DNA of 64,000 nt from Rhodobacter sp. 24-YEA-8 (GTDB lineage: Bacteria; Pseudomonadota; Alphaproteobacteria; Rhodobacterales; Rhodobacteraceae). The DNA lies in contig NZ_FNSK01000001.1 in the NCBI RefSeq assembly GCF_900105075.1, forward strand, positions 2,741,001 to 2,805,000, read 5' to 3'. How positions within the stretch are numbered: the stretch's first letter is position 1; each line of letters opens with the position of its first letter. This document shows, piece after piece, positions 47,481-57,759 of this stretch. The position numbers and the translations under genes were made by a program. The notes below the pieces were generated by a model that ran no database searches, had not been told where the DNA came from, and saw only the letters and a list, made by a program, of their open reading frames with translations.

Positions 47481-47513
47481 GAAAACGGCCCCGGGTTTCC
47501 CGGGGCCGTTTGT
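47481..47513. terminator. Bidirectional terminator between the SpeE-like gene and trxA
   Basis: A 12-bp perfect stem (47484-47495 with 47499-47510) has a three-base loop. It serves both converging transcripts, including the end of the addAB-trxA run. Confidence 0.82.
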
Positions 47514-47526
47514 ATCTTTGCGACGA

Positions 47527-47853
47527 TCAGATTGCCGCCTTGATCCAGTTGTCGAGCGCGGCTTTCGGCGCGGCACCTACCTTGTTGGACACGACCTGGC
47601 CATCCTTGAACAGGAACAAAGCCGGGATACCCCGCACGCCGAGCGCCGCCGGGCTTTCCGGGTTCTCGTCGACATTGACCTTCACGATCTTGACCTTGCC
47701 GGCATATTCGGTCGCCAGCTCTTCCAGAGCCGGGCCGATCATCCGGCACGGGCCGCACCATTCGGCCCAGAAATCCACCACCACCGGCACGTCCGACTGG
47801 CGGACTTCGGCGTCGAAAGTGGCATCGGTAACAGCGACAGTTGCAGCGCCCAT
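47527..47853 (-). CDS. trxA: Thioredoxin
   Basis: Cytoplasmic disulfide reductase, 108 aa from [10 protein letters not shown]. The active site WCGPC is at residues 32-36, with cis-Pro in [10 protein letters not shown] near 75. The last gene of a minus-strand run, it lies 76 bases after addA. A weak sigma-70-like TTGACG-N17-TAGCTT sequence (47885-47913) would allow expression apart from the addAB operon. Confidence 0.97.
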   Translation of the reverse strand: MGAATVAVTDATFDAEVRQSDVPVVVDFWAEWCGPCRMIGPALEELATEYAGKVKIVKVNVDENPESPAALGVRGIPALFLFKDGQVVSNKVGAAPKAALDNWIKAAI

Positions 47854-47929
47854 GGCGGTCTCTCCTGAGAATTGGGTTATATGGAAGCTAGGTTTGCCCC
47901 TGGCGAACGTCAAGGACCGGTCCGGCTGA

Positions 47930-50900
47930 TCAGGCCTGCGCGCGCTGCAAGGCGGCCTGGACCCTGGCGGGATCCACCGGCATCAGCCGGGGCACCCTGG
48001 TCCAGAGGATCGCAGTCGCAATCTCGCGCCCGGGGTAAATCAGCGCCGCCGCATGGGCATAGGCGCCAAGCTGGCGCAGATAGGGCTCGGGGATGCCGTC
48101 CTCCGTGTCGGGCACCACCGCGTTCGATTTGAAATCGACCACAGTGATGCGCTCGGGCGTGATCACCAGCCGGTCGACCGAACCGGCCAGCCAGCCGTCA
48201 TTCCAGGGCGCCGAAAGCTCGGCCTCGGCAAGGCTTCCCGGCCCGAACATCCAGGCCAGATCCGGCGCGGTCAGAATCGCGCGCGCCTCATCCAGAAGCA
48301 CTTCGCCCGCGCCCAGCCGGGCCGCGAGCTCGGGCCAGGCCGCAACCGGCGCCTCTGCCAGATGCTGCAGCAAAAGATGCAGCCTGGTGCCGCGTTCCAG
48401 CGGGTCATCTTCCTCGAAATCCAGCACGAGATGGAAGCGTCCGCCTTCGACCTTCGCCTCGCCGCCGCCGAGGCCCGAGGGCGACCAGATCCGCGGCGGC
48501 GCCACTGCGCCCGGCAGCGGCGCGAGGCTGAGCGCATGCGGCACCTCTGGCGCGGCTGCCGCCGCAGGGGCATCCCCCGGCCAGTCACCAAACCCAAGAC
48601 GGATGCGCCCGTCCTTGCCCGGCACGGCGCCCAGGACCCCGGCCCCCGTCAGCACCGAATGGTGCCATGACCCCGGCCCTGCCTCGCCCGCCGCCGCAAC
48701 GATCAGCCAGTGCTTCGCCCGCGTCATCGCCACGTAAAGCAAGCGCAGGTTTTCCGCCTCACGCGCCGCCGCGCGGGCGACTTTGGTTTCGGCCACGAGG
48801 CCGGTATCTTCCGCCTTGCGCCCCGACCAGGTCACCATGCCCTCGCCGATCGCGAGGATCATATCCTTATCGGTCAGCCGCCGGTCGCCGGTATCGGGCA
48901 GGATCACCACCGGCGCCTCAAGCCCCTTTGATCCATGCACCGTCATGACGCGGATCAGCCGCCCCTCGCCCTCGGCCTGGCGTTTGACCTCGACCTCGCC
49001 GGCATCCATCCAGACAAGGAACCCGGTCAGACTGGGCACTTCGCCGCGCTCATAGGCCAGCGCCTGCTGGCTCAGCTCGTCAATCGCATCCGCCGCCTCA
49101 TCGCCCATCCGGCCCAGGAGCTTTGCGCGCCCCTGGTGCCGCGTCAGCACCCGGTCCAGCAGATCATAGGGCCGCATATATTCGGCAAGCTTGCGCAGAT
49201 CATCCAGCACGGAGAGCGTCCCGGGCTCGTCCAGATGCCGCAGACGCTCCCAGAGATAACCCTTGCGGCCATGCGCCAGCGCGTAAAGCCGCGCCTCGGA
49301 CCAGCCGAACAGTGGCGAGCGCAGCACCTGAGCCAGCGCCAGATCATCCTCGGGCGTGTTGAGGAAGGAAAGCAGCGCCAGCAGGTCACGCACCGCCAGC
49401 TCGCCGGTCAAAGTCAGCCGGTCCGGCCCGGCAATCGGCAGGCCCGCGGTCTTGCAGGCGCGGATCACCGCATTGAAGATCGGCCCGCGCCGCTGCACGA
49501 GGATCAGGAAATCCCCGGCATGAACCGGACGGAACCCGCCAGGCGCGCGGTGATCCGGGATCTGTCGGCCCTGCGCAATCATCTCCCCGATCTCAGCCGC
49601 AATCTGGCGGGCCAGCACCTCGGTCGCGTCTTCCTCGCCGACCTGGTCGATGGGGTCGAACCATTCGCCCGGCTCCGGGTCCTCGGGTTTCGGCACGACC
49701 GGCCAGATTTCCACCCGCCCGGGGAGCGCCTCATGGAAGGGGCGGTGGCGGAAGGCGCCGCCAAGCGCCGCCTCGGCCTCGCCGGGGAAGGACTGGTCGA
49801 CAAGATCCAGCAGCGCGCGCGACGAGCGGAAGGAATATTCCAGCGCCTGTTCGGTGACCGGCACACCCGCCGCCGCAAAACCTTGCGCGAAACGGGTTTT
49901 CACCGCATCAAACCCCGCCACATCGGCGCCCTGAAAGGAATAGATCGACTGTTTCTTGTCACCGACCACGAAAAGTGACCGCTCGGTGTCGCGCGCACCT
50001 TCGCCCGCCATGAACTCTTCGGTCAGCGCCGCGATGATCTTCCATTGCGCGGGGGATGTGTCCTGGGCCTCATCGACCAGCACATGGTCGATGGAACCAT
50101 CCAGCCGGTAAAGCACCCAGGGCGCAACGCTCGGGTCGGTCAGCAGCGCCGTCGCGCGGGTGATGAAATCATCGAAATCGAGCCAGCCATGCATGGCTTT
50201 CGCGCCCTCATAGCGGCGCAGGAAATCGGCGGCGAACCGGTGCAGCGCCAGTGCTTTGCGAAACGCGGAAAGGCCAAGCCGCAGCGCCCGCCCGCCTTCG
50301 ACCCGGCGCATCAGCGATTGCAGCCCGTCGAGATGCGTGCCCAGCGTCAGACGGCAGTCTTTGGTCGGGAAAGTATCCAGCTTTGCCCCGAACGGTGCTT
50401 TCGCCGTGGCGCCGAACAGGAACAGCCCCTCCAGCACCGGCAGTGCCGCGATCCCCAGCGCGGGCAAAGCCGCCAGCACAGCCCCTGCCTTCTGGTCGGT
50501 CACCTTTGACGAGGCCATCAGCACCGGCGCCACCGCCGCCAGCATGGCCTGATCGCCTGGCCCGAAGACCTCTTCCTCCAGCGCCGCCTCATCAAGGCCA
50601 GGCGGCAGCCCGAAGGCCACCCGCAGCGCGGCCTCTTCCGGCACCTGCATCAGCTCGGCCCGCATCCCCGTGAGTTTTGCGAGGAAAGGATCGATCCGCT
50701 CGCCCACTTCGGGCAGGATCGCCTCGAACAGCCCGCGCGCCTCGCCTTCGGCCATTTCCTCAAGGATCTGGTTGCGCAGAAGTTCAGCCGACCGGTCATC
50801 AAGCTCGCTGAAAGACGGGCTGACCCCGGCCTCCAGCGGAAAGCGGCGCAAGAGACCGGCGCAGAACGAGTGAATGGTCTGAATGCGAATACCGCCCGGC

Positions 50901-51241
50901 GTCTCGATGGCGCGGGCAAAAAGCTGGCGGGCGCGTTTCAGCGCGGCTTCCGACAGATCGCGACCTTCGCCCAGATCGCCAAGGTTCCGGCGCAGCCCCG
51001 CATCCGGCGCCATTGCCCATTCCCCCAGCCGGCGGAAGAGACGGTTCTGCATCTCGGCGGCGGCGGCCTTGGTATAGGTCAGGCAGAGGATATTCTGCGG
51101 GTCGGTCCCGCGCAGCAACAGCCGCGCCACCCGGTCAGTCAGCACCTTGGTCTTGCCCGAGCCCGCGTTGGCCACCAGCCAGACATTGACCGAAGGATCT
51201 GCCGCCGCGATCTGCGCCAGCGATGCCGGATGCTGGGTCAT
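47930..51241 (-). CDS. addA: DNA repair helicase-nuclease subunit AddA
   Basis: SF1 helicase-nuclease that, with AddB, processes double-strand breaks for recombination. It is 1103 aa from [11 protein letters not shown]. Walker A is [14 protein letters not shown] near residue 25, and helicase motifs II and III are [13 protein letters not shown] and [15 protein letters not shown]. The C-terminal nuclease has the PD-(D/E)xK core in [12 protein letters not shown] near residue 1045. Start choice follows its four-base overlap with addB. Confidence 0.96.
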   Translation of the reverse strand: MTQHPASLAQIAAADPSVNVWLVANAGSGKTKVLTDRVARLLLRGTDPQNILCLTYTKAAAAEMQNRLFRRLGEWAMAPDAGLRRNLGDLGEGRDLSEAALKRARQLFARAIETPGGIRIQTIHSFCAGLLRRFPLEAGVSPSFSELDDRSAELLRNQILEEMAEGEARGLFEAILPEVGERIDPFLAKLTGMRAELMQVPEEAALRVAFGLPPGLDEAALEEEVFGPGDQAMLAAVAPVLMASSKVTDQKAGAVLAALPALGIAALPVLEGLFLFGATAKAPFGAKLDTFPTKDCRLTLGTHLDGLQSLMRRVEGGRALRLGLSAFRKALALHRFAADFLRRYEGAKAMHGWLDFDDFITRATALLTDPSVAPWVLYRLDGSIDHVLVDEAQDTSPAQWKIIAALTEEFMAGEGARDTERSLFVVGDKKQSIYSFQGADVAGFDAVKTRFAQGFAAAGVPVTEQALEYSFRSSRALLDLVDQSFPGEAEAALGGAFRHRPFHEALPGRVEIWPVVPKPEDPEPGEWFDPIDQVGEEDATEVLARQIAAEIGEMIAQGRQIPDHRAPGGFRPVHAGDFLILVQRRGPIFNAVIRACKTAGLPIAGPDRLTLTGELAVRDLLALLSFLNTPEDDLALAQVLRSPLFGWSEARLYALAHGRKGYLWERLRHLDEPGTLSVLDDLRKLAEYMRPYDLLDRVLTRHQGRAKLLGRMGDEAADAIDELSQQALAYERGEVPSLTGFLVWMDAGEVEVKRQAEGEGRLIRVMTVHGSKGLEAPVVILPDTGDRRLTDKDMILAIGEGMVTWSGRKAEDTGLVAETKVARAAAREAENLRLLYVAMTRAKHWLIVAAAGEAGPGSWHHSVLTGAGVLGAVPGKDGRIRLGFGDWPGDAPAAAAAPEVPHALSLAPLPGAVAPPRIWSPSGLGGGEAKVEGGRFHLVLDFEEDDPLERGTRLHLLLQHLAEAPVAAWPELAARLGAGEVLLDEARAILTAPDLAWMFGPGSLAEAELSAPWNDGWLAGSVDRLVITPERITVVDFKSNAVVPDTEDGIPEPYLRQLGAYAHAAALIYPGREIATAILWTRVPRLMPVDPARVQAALQRAQA

Positions 51242-54174
51242 GTCCTGTCCTCCGGCATATCTTCTGGCATCGCCTGTTCGGTGATGTCCCATTCGCCAAA
51301 GCGCGCGAGGTCGTCATAATCGCTGCGCTCCCGCGCTCCGAGCATGGCCTGGCGCGCGGTATAACCCCGGTCCGGGTCTTCCCAGGCGCGGACCAACTTG
51401 CGGAATTCCTCAAGCAGGCGGTGCAGGTCATCGGGGCCAAGGACGGCGGAAATCGTCTTCAGATCGGCGCTCAGGCGGATATAGGCAATCTCGACCTCAT
51501 CGGGGAAACCTGCCTCGGGAAAGCCTCCCAGGCTTGCCATCACCGCCGCCAGATGCAGCTGTTTCGCGAATGCCGCCTGTTGCTTTTCGGTGGGCGGCGC
51601 ACCGGTCTTGTAATCGACGATCCTCAGCCTGCCATCCGCCGTCACATCCAGCCGGTCGGGCTTGCCCACGAGCACGAAATCCGGATCCTTCAGCTCGACC
51701 CGGTATTTCTGTTCCAGCGAGACCACCTCGCCGCCCTCGGCCAGCAGCCCCTGGACGAAGGGCAGCGCCAGCTCGGCCATCCGCGCCCGCCAGATCGCAC
51801 GCATCGCGGGCCAGGCCACGTCTTCTTCCAGCACGCGGTCGGTGATCCGCATCAGCGCGGCTGCGGCCTCGGTTGCAGTCGGCGGCAGGCCTTCGCGCAA
51901 CAGCGCCTCGGGCACCTTGTGCAGGATCTCCCCCCTCAGCCGCGCATCCGCCATCGGGCGCAAGGGCATCAGCGGGCGCAGCCGCAAGAGATGGCGCGCA
52001 TAGATCGCATAAGGGTCGCGGATCAGCTTTTCGATTTCGGTCAGCGAAAGGGATTTCGGGCGGTCCGAGACTTTCGGGCGCGGCGAGGGCCGGCGCGCGC
52101 GCGCAGACAGGATCGGCGCTGCCACAAGTCCCGCATCCGCGATCAGCCGGTTGCCGCGCGCCTTCATCGCGGCCAGCGCCGACCGCCCGCCCTGATCCGG
52201 CAGACCGTCGAGCAGGTTCATCAGCCGGTTCAGCCAGCGCGACGGCACGGTTTCGGCCTCGGCATTCCTGTGCGCATGGCTCAGCACCACTTCGGGCGCC
52301 GCGACCGCCATCTGGAAATCATGCGCCGACAGGCCGATGCGGCGTTCCGGCAGCAAAAGCCCCAGCTCCATCCGCATCTTGCGGTTCAGCCAGGGGTCGG
52401 GGTCGGGCTGCGCCGGCCAGACGCCCTCGGTCAGGCCGGCGAGCACCACAAGATCCGCGCCCTGGACCCGCGCTTCCTGTGCGCCAAGGATCACGATCCG
52501 CTCATCCGCCGGGATCAGGCTGCGCACCTGGGCGCGGTTGATCACCCCATCCGCCAGCGCGGCATAATCGCCGAGGCCGAGATGCAGCGCGCCGGGCGCC
52601 TCGGCGGCGAGGTCTTCGATCACCCGCAGCGCCGCTTCGCCCGCCGCATCCTGCCAGAGCCGCCCGGTGCCCGCATCGGTGCCGCGCGCGAAAGCCTCGG
52701 CCAGCGCCCGGTGGCGGGAGATAAGATCGGGGAGCGGCGCCGGGGCGCAGGCCTCCAGCTCTGCCAGCACCGCCCCAAGCCAATCGGCCCAGGGGGCCGC
52801 GAAAGGGTCGCGCTGTTCTGCCGCCCAGGCCTGCAACGCCGCAAGATCGGGATAGGCCGGGCCACGGGCGCGCAGCCGCAGTTCCAGTTCATGCACCAGC
52901 CGCAGATGCGGACCGCGCTGTTCGGTCGAGAAACACAGCGGGTGCTTGAGGAGTGTCAGCACCTCGTCCGCCATCAGCCGCCTGCCCATGCCGCGCGCGA
53001 CCAGCCGCAGCATACGCCCTGCCGGGCTGTGGATCAGAGGCGAACCTGCGGAATCGTCCGGCACCAGCCGCCAGCGGTCCAGCGCCGCCGTCACCCGCCG
53101 AGAGAGGTAACGGTCAGGGGTCAGAAGCGCCGCGCGCTTTCCCGCCGCCACCGCCTCGCGCAGACAAAGGGCAATCGCCTGGGCCTCGTCACGCGGGCTC
53201 GTGGCCTCGATCAGGGTCATGCGCGCGGTTGCAGCCTGCAAATCACCCAGATCCGGTCCCTGCGCGATCCATTGATCGGTGACCGGCGCCGGGCGAAGCG
53301 CCAGCGAAATCAGCCGGTTTCGCCCGGAATCTGTGCTGCCCTGGCTGTCCCAGCGCCGCACGCCATCCGGGCCAAGGCCCAGCAACTGCATCAGCCGGTG
53401 ATAACGATATTGCGGGTGATCTTCCTGGCCGGTCCCGTCATCAAGGCTGGCCCAGACCGCATCCGGCTGGTCGAAATCATAGCCAGGCACCAGAATCGCG
53501 CCCTGCGGCAGCCGCGCCACCGCCTGCATCAGCAAAGCCGAAGTCCCGCGCGACCCGGTCGATCCGGCGACAATCACCGGATCGGGGGTTGGTGCCGCCT
53601 CCCAGGCGCTGATCTGCGCCAGAAGTGCCAGCCGCAGCCGCGCCTCGCTGTCGGGCGCGGCGCCTTCGGTGAAGAACTGCGCGATCAGCGAGACGAAACG
53701 GCGGGTGCGCGACCAATGCGCGGCATGTCCCTCGATATCGAGGAGGTCGAGCGCGCCCGGATCGACCTCTTCCGCCCGCATCTCATCCATCAGCCCTGCG
53801 AGGCTGTCGGCAAGGTCGTAAAGCGCGTGACGCGGCGCGAGGTCGGGCTCTGCCGCCAGAAGCCGGTCGATCAGCACCGCCAGTTCCAGCCGTCGCCCCA
53901 AAGGCGAGGCGGCCTCCACCTGGCCGGTCAGAAGCGGGTCACTCCCCGGCTCTGACACAAGTTTCAGCCGTGGCAGAAACCCGGCCCCCTGGGCCAGCAG
54001 CGTCTCGCGCAGCCGGCGGCGCATCCGCTGGCTGTTGAGATAGATCGTCACCCGCGCCATGGCTTCGGGCGGCTGGCCCGCAAGCCGCGCGCGCAGACCT
54101 GCCGCCAGCCTTGCGGGAAAATCCACGCCCGGGGGCAGGCCAAACAACCGGGGTCCTGGTTCAGGGAACATCAT
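51238..54174 (-). CDS. addB: DNA repair nuclease subunit AddB
   Basis: AddA partner, 978 aa. A degenerate helicase-like N-terminal domain (FGLPPGVDFPARL at the start, VAGSTGSRGTSALLMQA near residue 230) is followed by the PD-(D/E)xK nuclease at the C-terminus with RIVDYKTGAPPTEKQ near residue 850. It overlaps addA and murU by four bases or so, indicating translational coupling. Confidence 0.94.
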   Translation of the reverse strand: MMFPEPGPRLFGLPPGVDFPARLAAGLRARLAGQPPEAMARVTIYLNSQRMRRRLRETLLAQGAGFLPRLKLVSEPGSDPLLTGQVEAASPLGRRLELAVLIDRLLAAEPDLAPRHALYDLADSLAGLMDEMRAEEVDPGALDLLDIEGHAAHWSRTRRFVSLIAQFFTEGAAPDSEARLRLALLAQISAWEAAPTPDPVIVAGSTGSRGTSALLMQAVARLPQGAILVPGYDFDQPDAVWASLDDGTGQEDHPQYRYHRLMQLLGLGPDGVRRWDSQGSTDSGRNRLISLALRPAPVTDQWIAQGPDLGDLQAATARMTLIEATSPRDEAQAIALCLREAVAAGKRAALLTPDRYLSRRVTAALDRWRLVPDDSAGSPLIHSPAGRMLRLVARGMGRRLMADEVLTLLKHPLCFSTEQRGPHLRLVHELELRLRARGPAYPDLAALQAWAAEQRDPFAAPWADWLGAVLAELEACAPAPLPDLISRHRALAEAFARGTDAGTGRLWQDAAGEAALRVIEDLAAEAPGALHLGLGDYAALADGVINRAQVRSLIPADERIVILGAQEARVQGADLVVLAGLTEGVWPAQPDPDPWLNRKMRMELGLLLPERRIGLSAHDFQMAVAAPEVVLSHAHRNAEAETVPSRWLNRLMNLLDGLPDQGGRSALAAMKARGNRLIADAGLVAAPILSARARRPSPRPKVSDRPKSLSLTEIEKLIRDPYAIYARHLLRLRPLMPLRPMADARLRGEILHKVPEALLREGLPPTATEAAAALMRITDRVLEEDVAWPAMRAIWRARMAELALPFVQGLLAEGGEVVSLEQKYRVELKDPDFVLVGKPDRLDVTADGRLRIVDYKTGAPPTEKQQAAFAKQLHLAAVMASLGGFPEAGFPDEVEIAYIRLSADLKTISAVLGPDDLHRLLEEFRKLVRAWEDPDRGYTARQAMLGARERSDYDDLARFGEWDITEQAMPEDMPEDRT

Positions 54175-54884
54175 TGTGCCAGCAAAGCCTCAGCCTCGGC
54201 GAGGCCCTCGGGGCTGCCGACATCGCACCAGCCGCCCTCCCAGACCAGACCACAGGCGCGGCCATTCCGGATCATTTCATCCCAGGCAAGGTTCAGCGAA
54301 AACACCCGCTCCGGATGGCGAGACAGCCAGTCCGTGCCCAGGATCTGCGCGCCGAGATAGACCATGCCATTCGGGTCCAGATCCTCGCCCGTTTCACTGT
54401 CGCGGCGCATCCGGGACAGGCAGCCATCCCCGCCCAGCGTGAAATCCGCGCCGCCTTTGCGGCCCGGCAGACCGTCGCGCGGTCTGACCAGCAAGAGCGC
54501 ATCCATCTTCACCGGATCCCAGGCCTGCGCCAGCGCGCTGAGCGGGTTGCCCCCCGTCCAGACCACATCCGGGTTCAGCGTCATCACCGCGCCATGGCCA
54601 AGTGCCGGCAGGGCCGCCTTCAGCCCGCCACCGGTCTCGAGGATCTCGGGCTCATGACTGATGCGGACGGGGCGGCCCCTCAGGTGATCCGCGATCTGCT
54701 GCGACAGGTAATGCGTATTGACCACCATCGGGTCACAGCCTGCCCCGGCCCCCAGATCCAGCGCGCGGTCGAGCAGGCTGCGCCCGGCGACCCCGATCAG
54801 GGGTTTCGGGCGGTTCAGGGTCAGTTCGCGCATGCGGGTTCCGAAACCCGCGGCAAAGACCATCAGGGGGAAGGTTGGCTGCAT
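54171..54884 (-). CDS. murU: MurNAc-1-phosphate uridylyltransferase, MurU-like
   Basis: Nucleotidyltransferase of the peptidoglycan recycling route that converts MurNAc-1-phosphate to UDP-MurNAc. It is 237 aa. The nucleotide-binding signature GFGTRMRELTLNRPKPLIG lies at residues 13-31. Other conserved parts are TGGGLKAALPALGHG near residue 85 and LNPDVVWTGGNPL near 105. It overlaps amgK by 22 bases, the kinase that makes its substrate. Confidence 0.9.
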   Translation of the reverse strand: MQPTFPLMVFAAGFGTRMRELTLNRPKPLIGVAGRSLLDRALDLGAGAGCDPMVVNTHYLSQQIADHLRGRPVRISHEPEILETGGGLKAALPALGHGAVMTLNPDVVWTGGNPLSALAQAWDPVKMDALLLVRPRDGLPGRKGGADFTLGGDGCLSRMRRDSETGEDLDPNGMVYLGAQILGTDWLSRHPERVFSLNLAWDEMIRNGRACGLVWEGGWCDVGSPEGLAEAEALLAQ

Positions 54885-55861
54885 GACCTGATCCTCTCGA
54901 TGATGGCGGGGGTGGGGTCTGGCAGGATGTTCAGAACTTCGCCGCGCAGATCCTTCAGCGCCGGATGGGCGAGATTGCGCATCAGCTGGCCCCAGACCCG
55001 GGGCAGAAACGCAAGATAGCGGTCCTTGCCCGCCACCATGGTCAGCCGTGCGAAAATCCCGATGATCCGGAGCGCCCGGAGCGCCCCCAGCACCGCATAG
55101 GCCGCCGTGATATCGCCCCGCCCGGTCTCTTGCGCGAAATGCGCAATCATCGCGGCCTCGACCCCGGGCGAGACGTCGCGGCGCGCATCCTGCAACAAAG
55201 ACACCAGGTCATATTCCGGCTGGCCAAGCTGGCCGAGCTGGAAATCCAGCATCCCGACCCGCGCCGCGCCCTGGCGGTCAGGCAGCCAGAGCAGGTTCTC
55301 TGCATGATAATCGCGCAGGATCAGCACGCGAGGCCCGTCGGCATGGGCGCGGATCGCAGCCTCAAGCGCCTTGAGGAACGGCGCCGCGTCAGGGCGGGTG
55401 CCGAGGGCGGCAAAGGCGTAAAACTCCGGCGCCAGTGCGGCTGATGCCGCCCAGTCTGCTGCGCTGAGATCCGGCAGGGAGGCGGGGGGCGCGGCACCCT
55501 GCAGGCGGATCAGCACATCCACCGCCGCCGTGTAGAGGGGCATTTCCGGCGCGGCACCCGCCTCAAGCAGCCGCGCATAAACGCCGTCGCCCAGATCCTC
55601 GATCAGCATGAGGCCGAGCGCCTCATCCATTGCCAGGGTCACCGGAGGCGAGAGGCCAAGCCCCGCCAGATGCGCCCCGATCCGGTGGAAATCACCGATA
55701 TCATCGCCACAGCCGGGCGGCGCATCCATCAGAACCGCACCGCGATCGCCCATCACCAGTCGCTCATATGACCTGGCCGAGGCATCCCCCGCAAGATGGC
55801 TGCGCCGGGCCGCATCCCAGCCCGCCCTGGCCAGGAACTCTGTCTTTTCAGCCTCTCTCAT
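54863..55861 (-). CDS. amgK: Anomeric MurNAc/GlcNAc kinase, AmgK-like
   Basis: Aminoglycoside-phosphotransferase-fold kinase, 332 aa. Catalytic region ILRDYHAENLLWLPD near residue 200 (phosphotransfer Asp and metal Asn) and LDFQLGQLGQPEYDL near 230. In Pseudomonas AmgK phosphorylates MurNAc for the MurU step; here the two are neighbours. It overlaps tsaE by four bases and lies in the tsaE-amgK-murU-addB-addA run that is conserved in alphaproteobacteria. Confidence 0.88.
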   Translation of the reverse strand: MREAEKTEFLARAGWDAARRSHLAGDASARSYERLVMGDRGAVLMDAPPGCGDDIGDFHRIGAHLAGLGLSPPVTLAMDEALGLMLIEDLGDGVYARLLEAGAAPEMPLYTAAVDVLIRLQGAAPPASLPDLSAADWAASAALAPEFYAFAALGTRPDAAPFLKALEAAIRAHADGPRVLILRDYHAENLLWLPDRQGAARVGMLDFQLGQLGQPEYDLVSLLQDARRDVSPGVEAAMIAHFAQETGRGDITAAYAVLGALRALRIIGIFARLTMVAGKDRYLAFLPRVWGQLMRNLAHPALKDLRGEVLNILPDPTPAIIERIRSCSQPSP

Positions 55862-56313
55862 GGCTTACCCGCAAGGCAGGCGAGAAAACCCTCCGGCCCG
55901 GTCAGCCCAAGCCGCCGGCCCTCACCCTCATAAGACAGGGTGACGCGGATCGCATCGGCAGGCGCATAGAGCCCCAGCCTGTCGGGCCATTCGATCAGAA
56001 GGATATCGCGCCCGATGGCTTCGGCGAGGCCCAGTTCCTCGATCTCGCCAATATGGCTCAGCCGGTAAAGATCGGCATGCCAGACCTCGCCGGCTTCGGT
56101 CTCATAGCTTTGCACCAGGGTGAAACTGGGCGAAGGCACGTCGATTTCAGCCCCCGCCATGGCGCGGATCGCCGCCCGGGCGAGATGCGATTTCCCGGCG
56201 CCGACCGGGCCCTCAAACAGCACCGTCATCCCGGGCCGCAGGCACAGCCCGAAGCGCGCTCCGAACAGGCGGGCCGCCTCTTCATCGGGCAGGAAAAGAT
56301 CCAAGGACATCAT
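55858..56313 (-). CDS. tsaE: tRNA threonylcarbamoyladenosine biosynthesis ATPase TsaE
   Basis: Small ATPase required for the t6A modification of tRNAs, 151 aa. The P-loop GPVGAGKSHLARA is near residues 35-47, with SPSFTLVQSYE near 60 and the HADLYRL and LLIEWPDRL blocks conserved. It is the first gene after aroC (38-base gap) on the minus strand. Overlaps amgK by four bases. Confidence 0.93.
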   Translation of the reverse strand: MMSLDLFLPDEEAARLFGARFGLCLRPGMTVLFEGPVGAGKSHLARAAIRAMAGAEIDVPSPSFTLVQSYETEAGEVWHADLYRLSHIGEIEELGLAEAIGRDILLIEWPDRLGLYAPADAIRVTLSYEGEGRRLGLTGPEGFLACLAGKP

Positions 56314-56351
56314 GGCGCAACTGTCGGCTTTTGCCCGGTCAGGCGCAAGCC

Positions 56352-57452
56352 TCAGCCGATCTGGCCGCGCCGCCCGGCGGTCTGTCCGCGATCCAGCAGA
56401 ATGTGATCAAGGATCACGCAGGCCATCATCGCCTCACCAACCGGCACCGCGCGGATACCAACGCATGGGTCATGGCGCCCCTTGGTCACAAGATCGACCT
56501 CCTGGCCGAACTGGTTCACGGTGCGGCGCGGCGTCAGGATCGACGAGGTCGGCTTGACCGCGAACCGGCACACAACCGGCTGACCGGTGGAAATGCCGCC
56601 AAGGATCCCGCCCGCATGGTTCGACAGGAACTCGACCCCGTCCTGGCCCATCCGCATCTCATCGGCGTTCTCGACCCCGGTCAGCGCGGCCGAGGCCATG
56701 CCATCGCCGATCTCGACGCCTTTGACCGCATTGATCGACATCATCGCGCTGGCCAGGTCAGAATCCAGCTTGCCGTAAAGCGGCGCGCCAAGGCCCGGAG
56801 GCACGCCCTCGGCCACCACCTCGATCACCGCGCCCACCGAATTATGCGACCTGCGCAGATCATCAAGATAGACCGCCCAGTCCTGCGCCGCGACGATATC
56901 GGGGCAGAAGAACGGGTTCTCGCGGATCTGGCCCGCATCAAACCGCAGCCGGTCGATCTTGTGTTCTCCCATCTGCACCATATAGCCAGTAATCGTCACC
57001 CCGGGCGCGATCATGTCGAGCACCGCGCGTGCAACCCCCCCCGCCGCGACCCTGGCCGCCGTTTCGCGGGCCGAAGACCGCCCGCCGCCACGATAGTCGC
57101 GCAGCCCGTATTTCAGGTGATAGGCGACATCGGCGTGACCGGGGCGGAAAGCTTGAGCAATCTCGCCATAATCCTTGCTGCGCTGGTCGGTATTTTCGAT
57201 CATCAGCTGGATCGGCGTTCCGGTCGTCACCCCCTCGAACACCCCCGAAAGGATCTTCACCTCATCGGCCTCACGCCGCTGCGTGGTGAATTTCGACGTG
57301 CCGGGCTTCCGCAGATCCAGCCAGGGCTGGATATCACCCTCGGTCAGCCGCACGCCCGGAGGACAGCCATCCACCGTGCAGCCAAGCGCCGGGCCGTGGC
57401 TCTCGCCCCAGGTGGTGACGCGGAAGAGATGGCCGAAGGTGTTAAGGCTCAT
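56352..57452 (-). CDS. aroC: Chorismate synthase
   Basis: Seventh shikimate-pathway enzyme: FMN-dependent 1,4-elimination of EPSP to chorismate. It is 366 aa from [20 protein letters not shown], a typical start. [13 protein letters not shown] near residue 32, [36 protein letters not shown] near 100, and [17 protein letters not shown] near 265 are hallmark regions. An extended start at 57575 adds non-conserved residues. It is probably first in the aroC-tsaE-amgK-murU-addB-addA run. Confidence 0.97.
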   Translation of the reverse strand: MSLNTFGHLFRVTTWGESHGPALGCTVDGCPPGVRLTEGDIQPWLDLRKPGTSKFTTQRREADEVKILSGVFEGVTTGTPIQLMIENTDQRSKDYGEIAQAFRPGHADVAYHLKYGLRDYRGGGRSSARETAARVAAGGVARAVLDMIAPGVTITGYMVQMGEHKIDRLRFDAGQIRENPFFCPDIVAAQDWAVYLDDLRRSHNSVGAVIEVVAEGVPPGLGAPLYGKLDSDLASAMMSINAVKGVEIGDGMASAALTGVENADEMRMGQDGVEFLSNHAGGILGGISTGQPVVCRFAVKPTSSILTPRRTVNQFGQEVDLVTKGRHDPCVGIRAVPVGEAMMACVILDHILLDRGQTAGRRGQIG

Positions 57453-57611
57453 GACGGTGCTCCGTGCTGACAGGGCGGGCTGACACAGGCGGCATAGCGC
57501 CCGGCCGTCGCAGGTTACAACCTCATTCCACAAAAAAGTGAAGCACGGGGTTGAAATCGCATCGCCTGCCCCCATTTCACGACTGCGGGCCGGGCCCCTC
57601 TGGCGCTCAGG

Positions 57612-57696
57612 GCCAGTTTCTTTCGGGAAACGCCTGGCGTGATGTCGGACCGCATCGGGAAAACGCGCCCGATGGATTGCCCGGCTTTTTCCCGAT
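57612..57696 (+). promoter_or_regulatory. Structured leader with mutually exclusive hairpins upstream of the TerC-family gene
   Basis: In the 307-base gap before the TerC gene a first hairpin pairs 57612-57620 with 57627-57638 (internal bulge). Then the segment CATCGGG (57653-57659) can pair with CCCGATG (57668-57674). Alternatively, ATCGGGAAAA (57654-57663) can form a 10-bp stem with TTTTCCCGAT (57687-57696). The two pairings exclude each other, as in riboswitch-like leaders. It does not match the yybP-ykoY manganese motif that controls some TerC/Alx genes. The rest of the gap shows nothing further beyond a small ATGAC/GTCAT palindrome. Confidence 0.5.
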
Positions 57697-57759
57697 CCGT
57701 TTCCACGGCTCAGATGACGGTCATTCCTTCCGGCGCCTTGTGTAAAGGGCTACAGTCGG

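Noticed and set aside
51223..53955. 910-codon open frame on the plus strand antisense to addB
   Set aside because: It is a shadow of the GC-rich addB gene: Arg/Pro/His/Gln-rich composition, no domain, no ribosome site, and addB on the other strand is well supported.
57453..57759. yybP-ykoY manganese riboswitch upstream of the TerC-family gene
   Set aside because: The conserved loop blocks of that riboswitch are not found; the hairpins seen are different.
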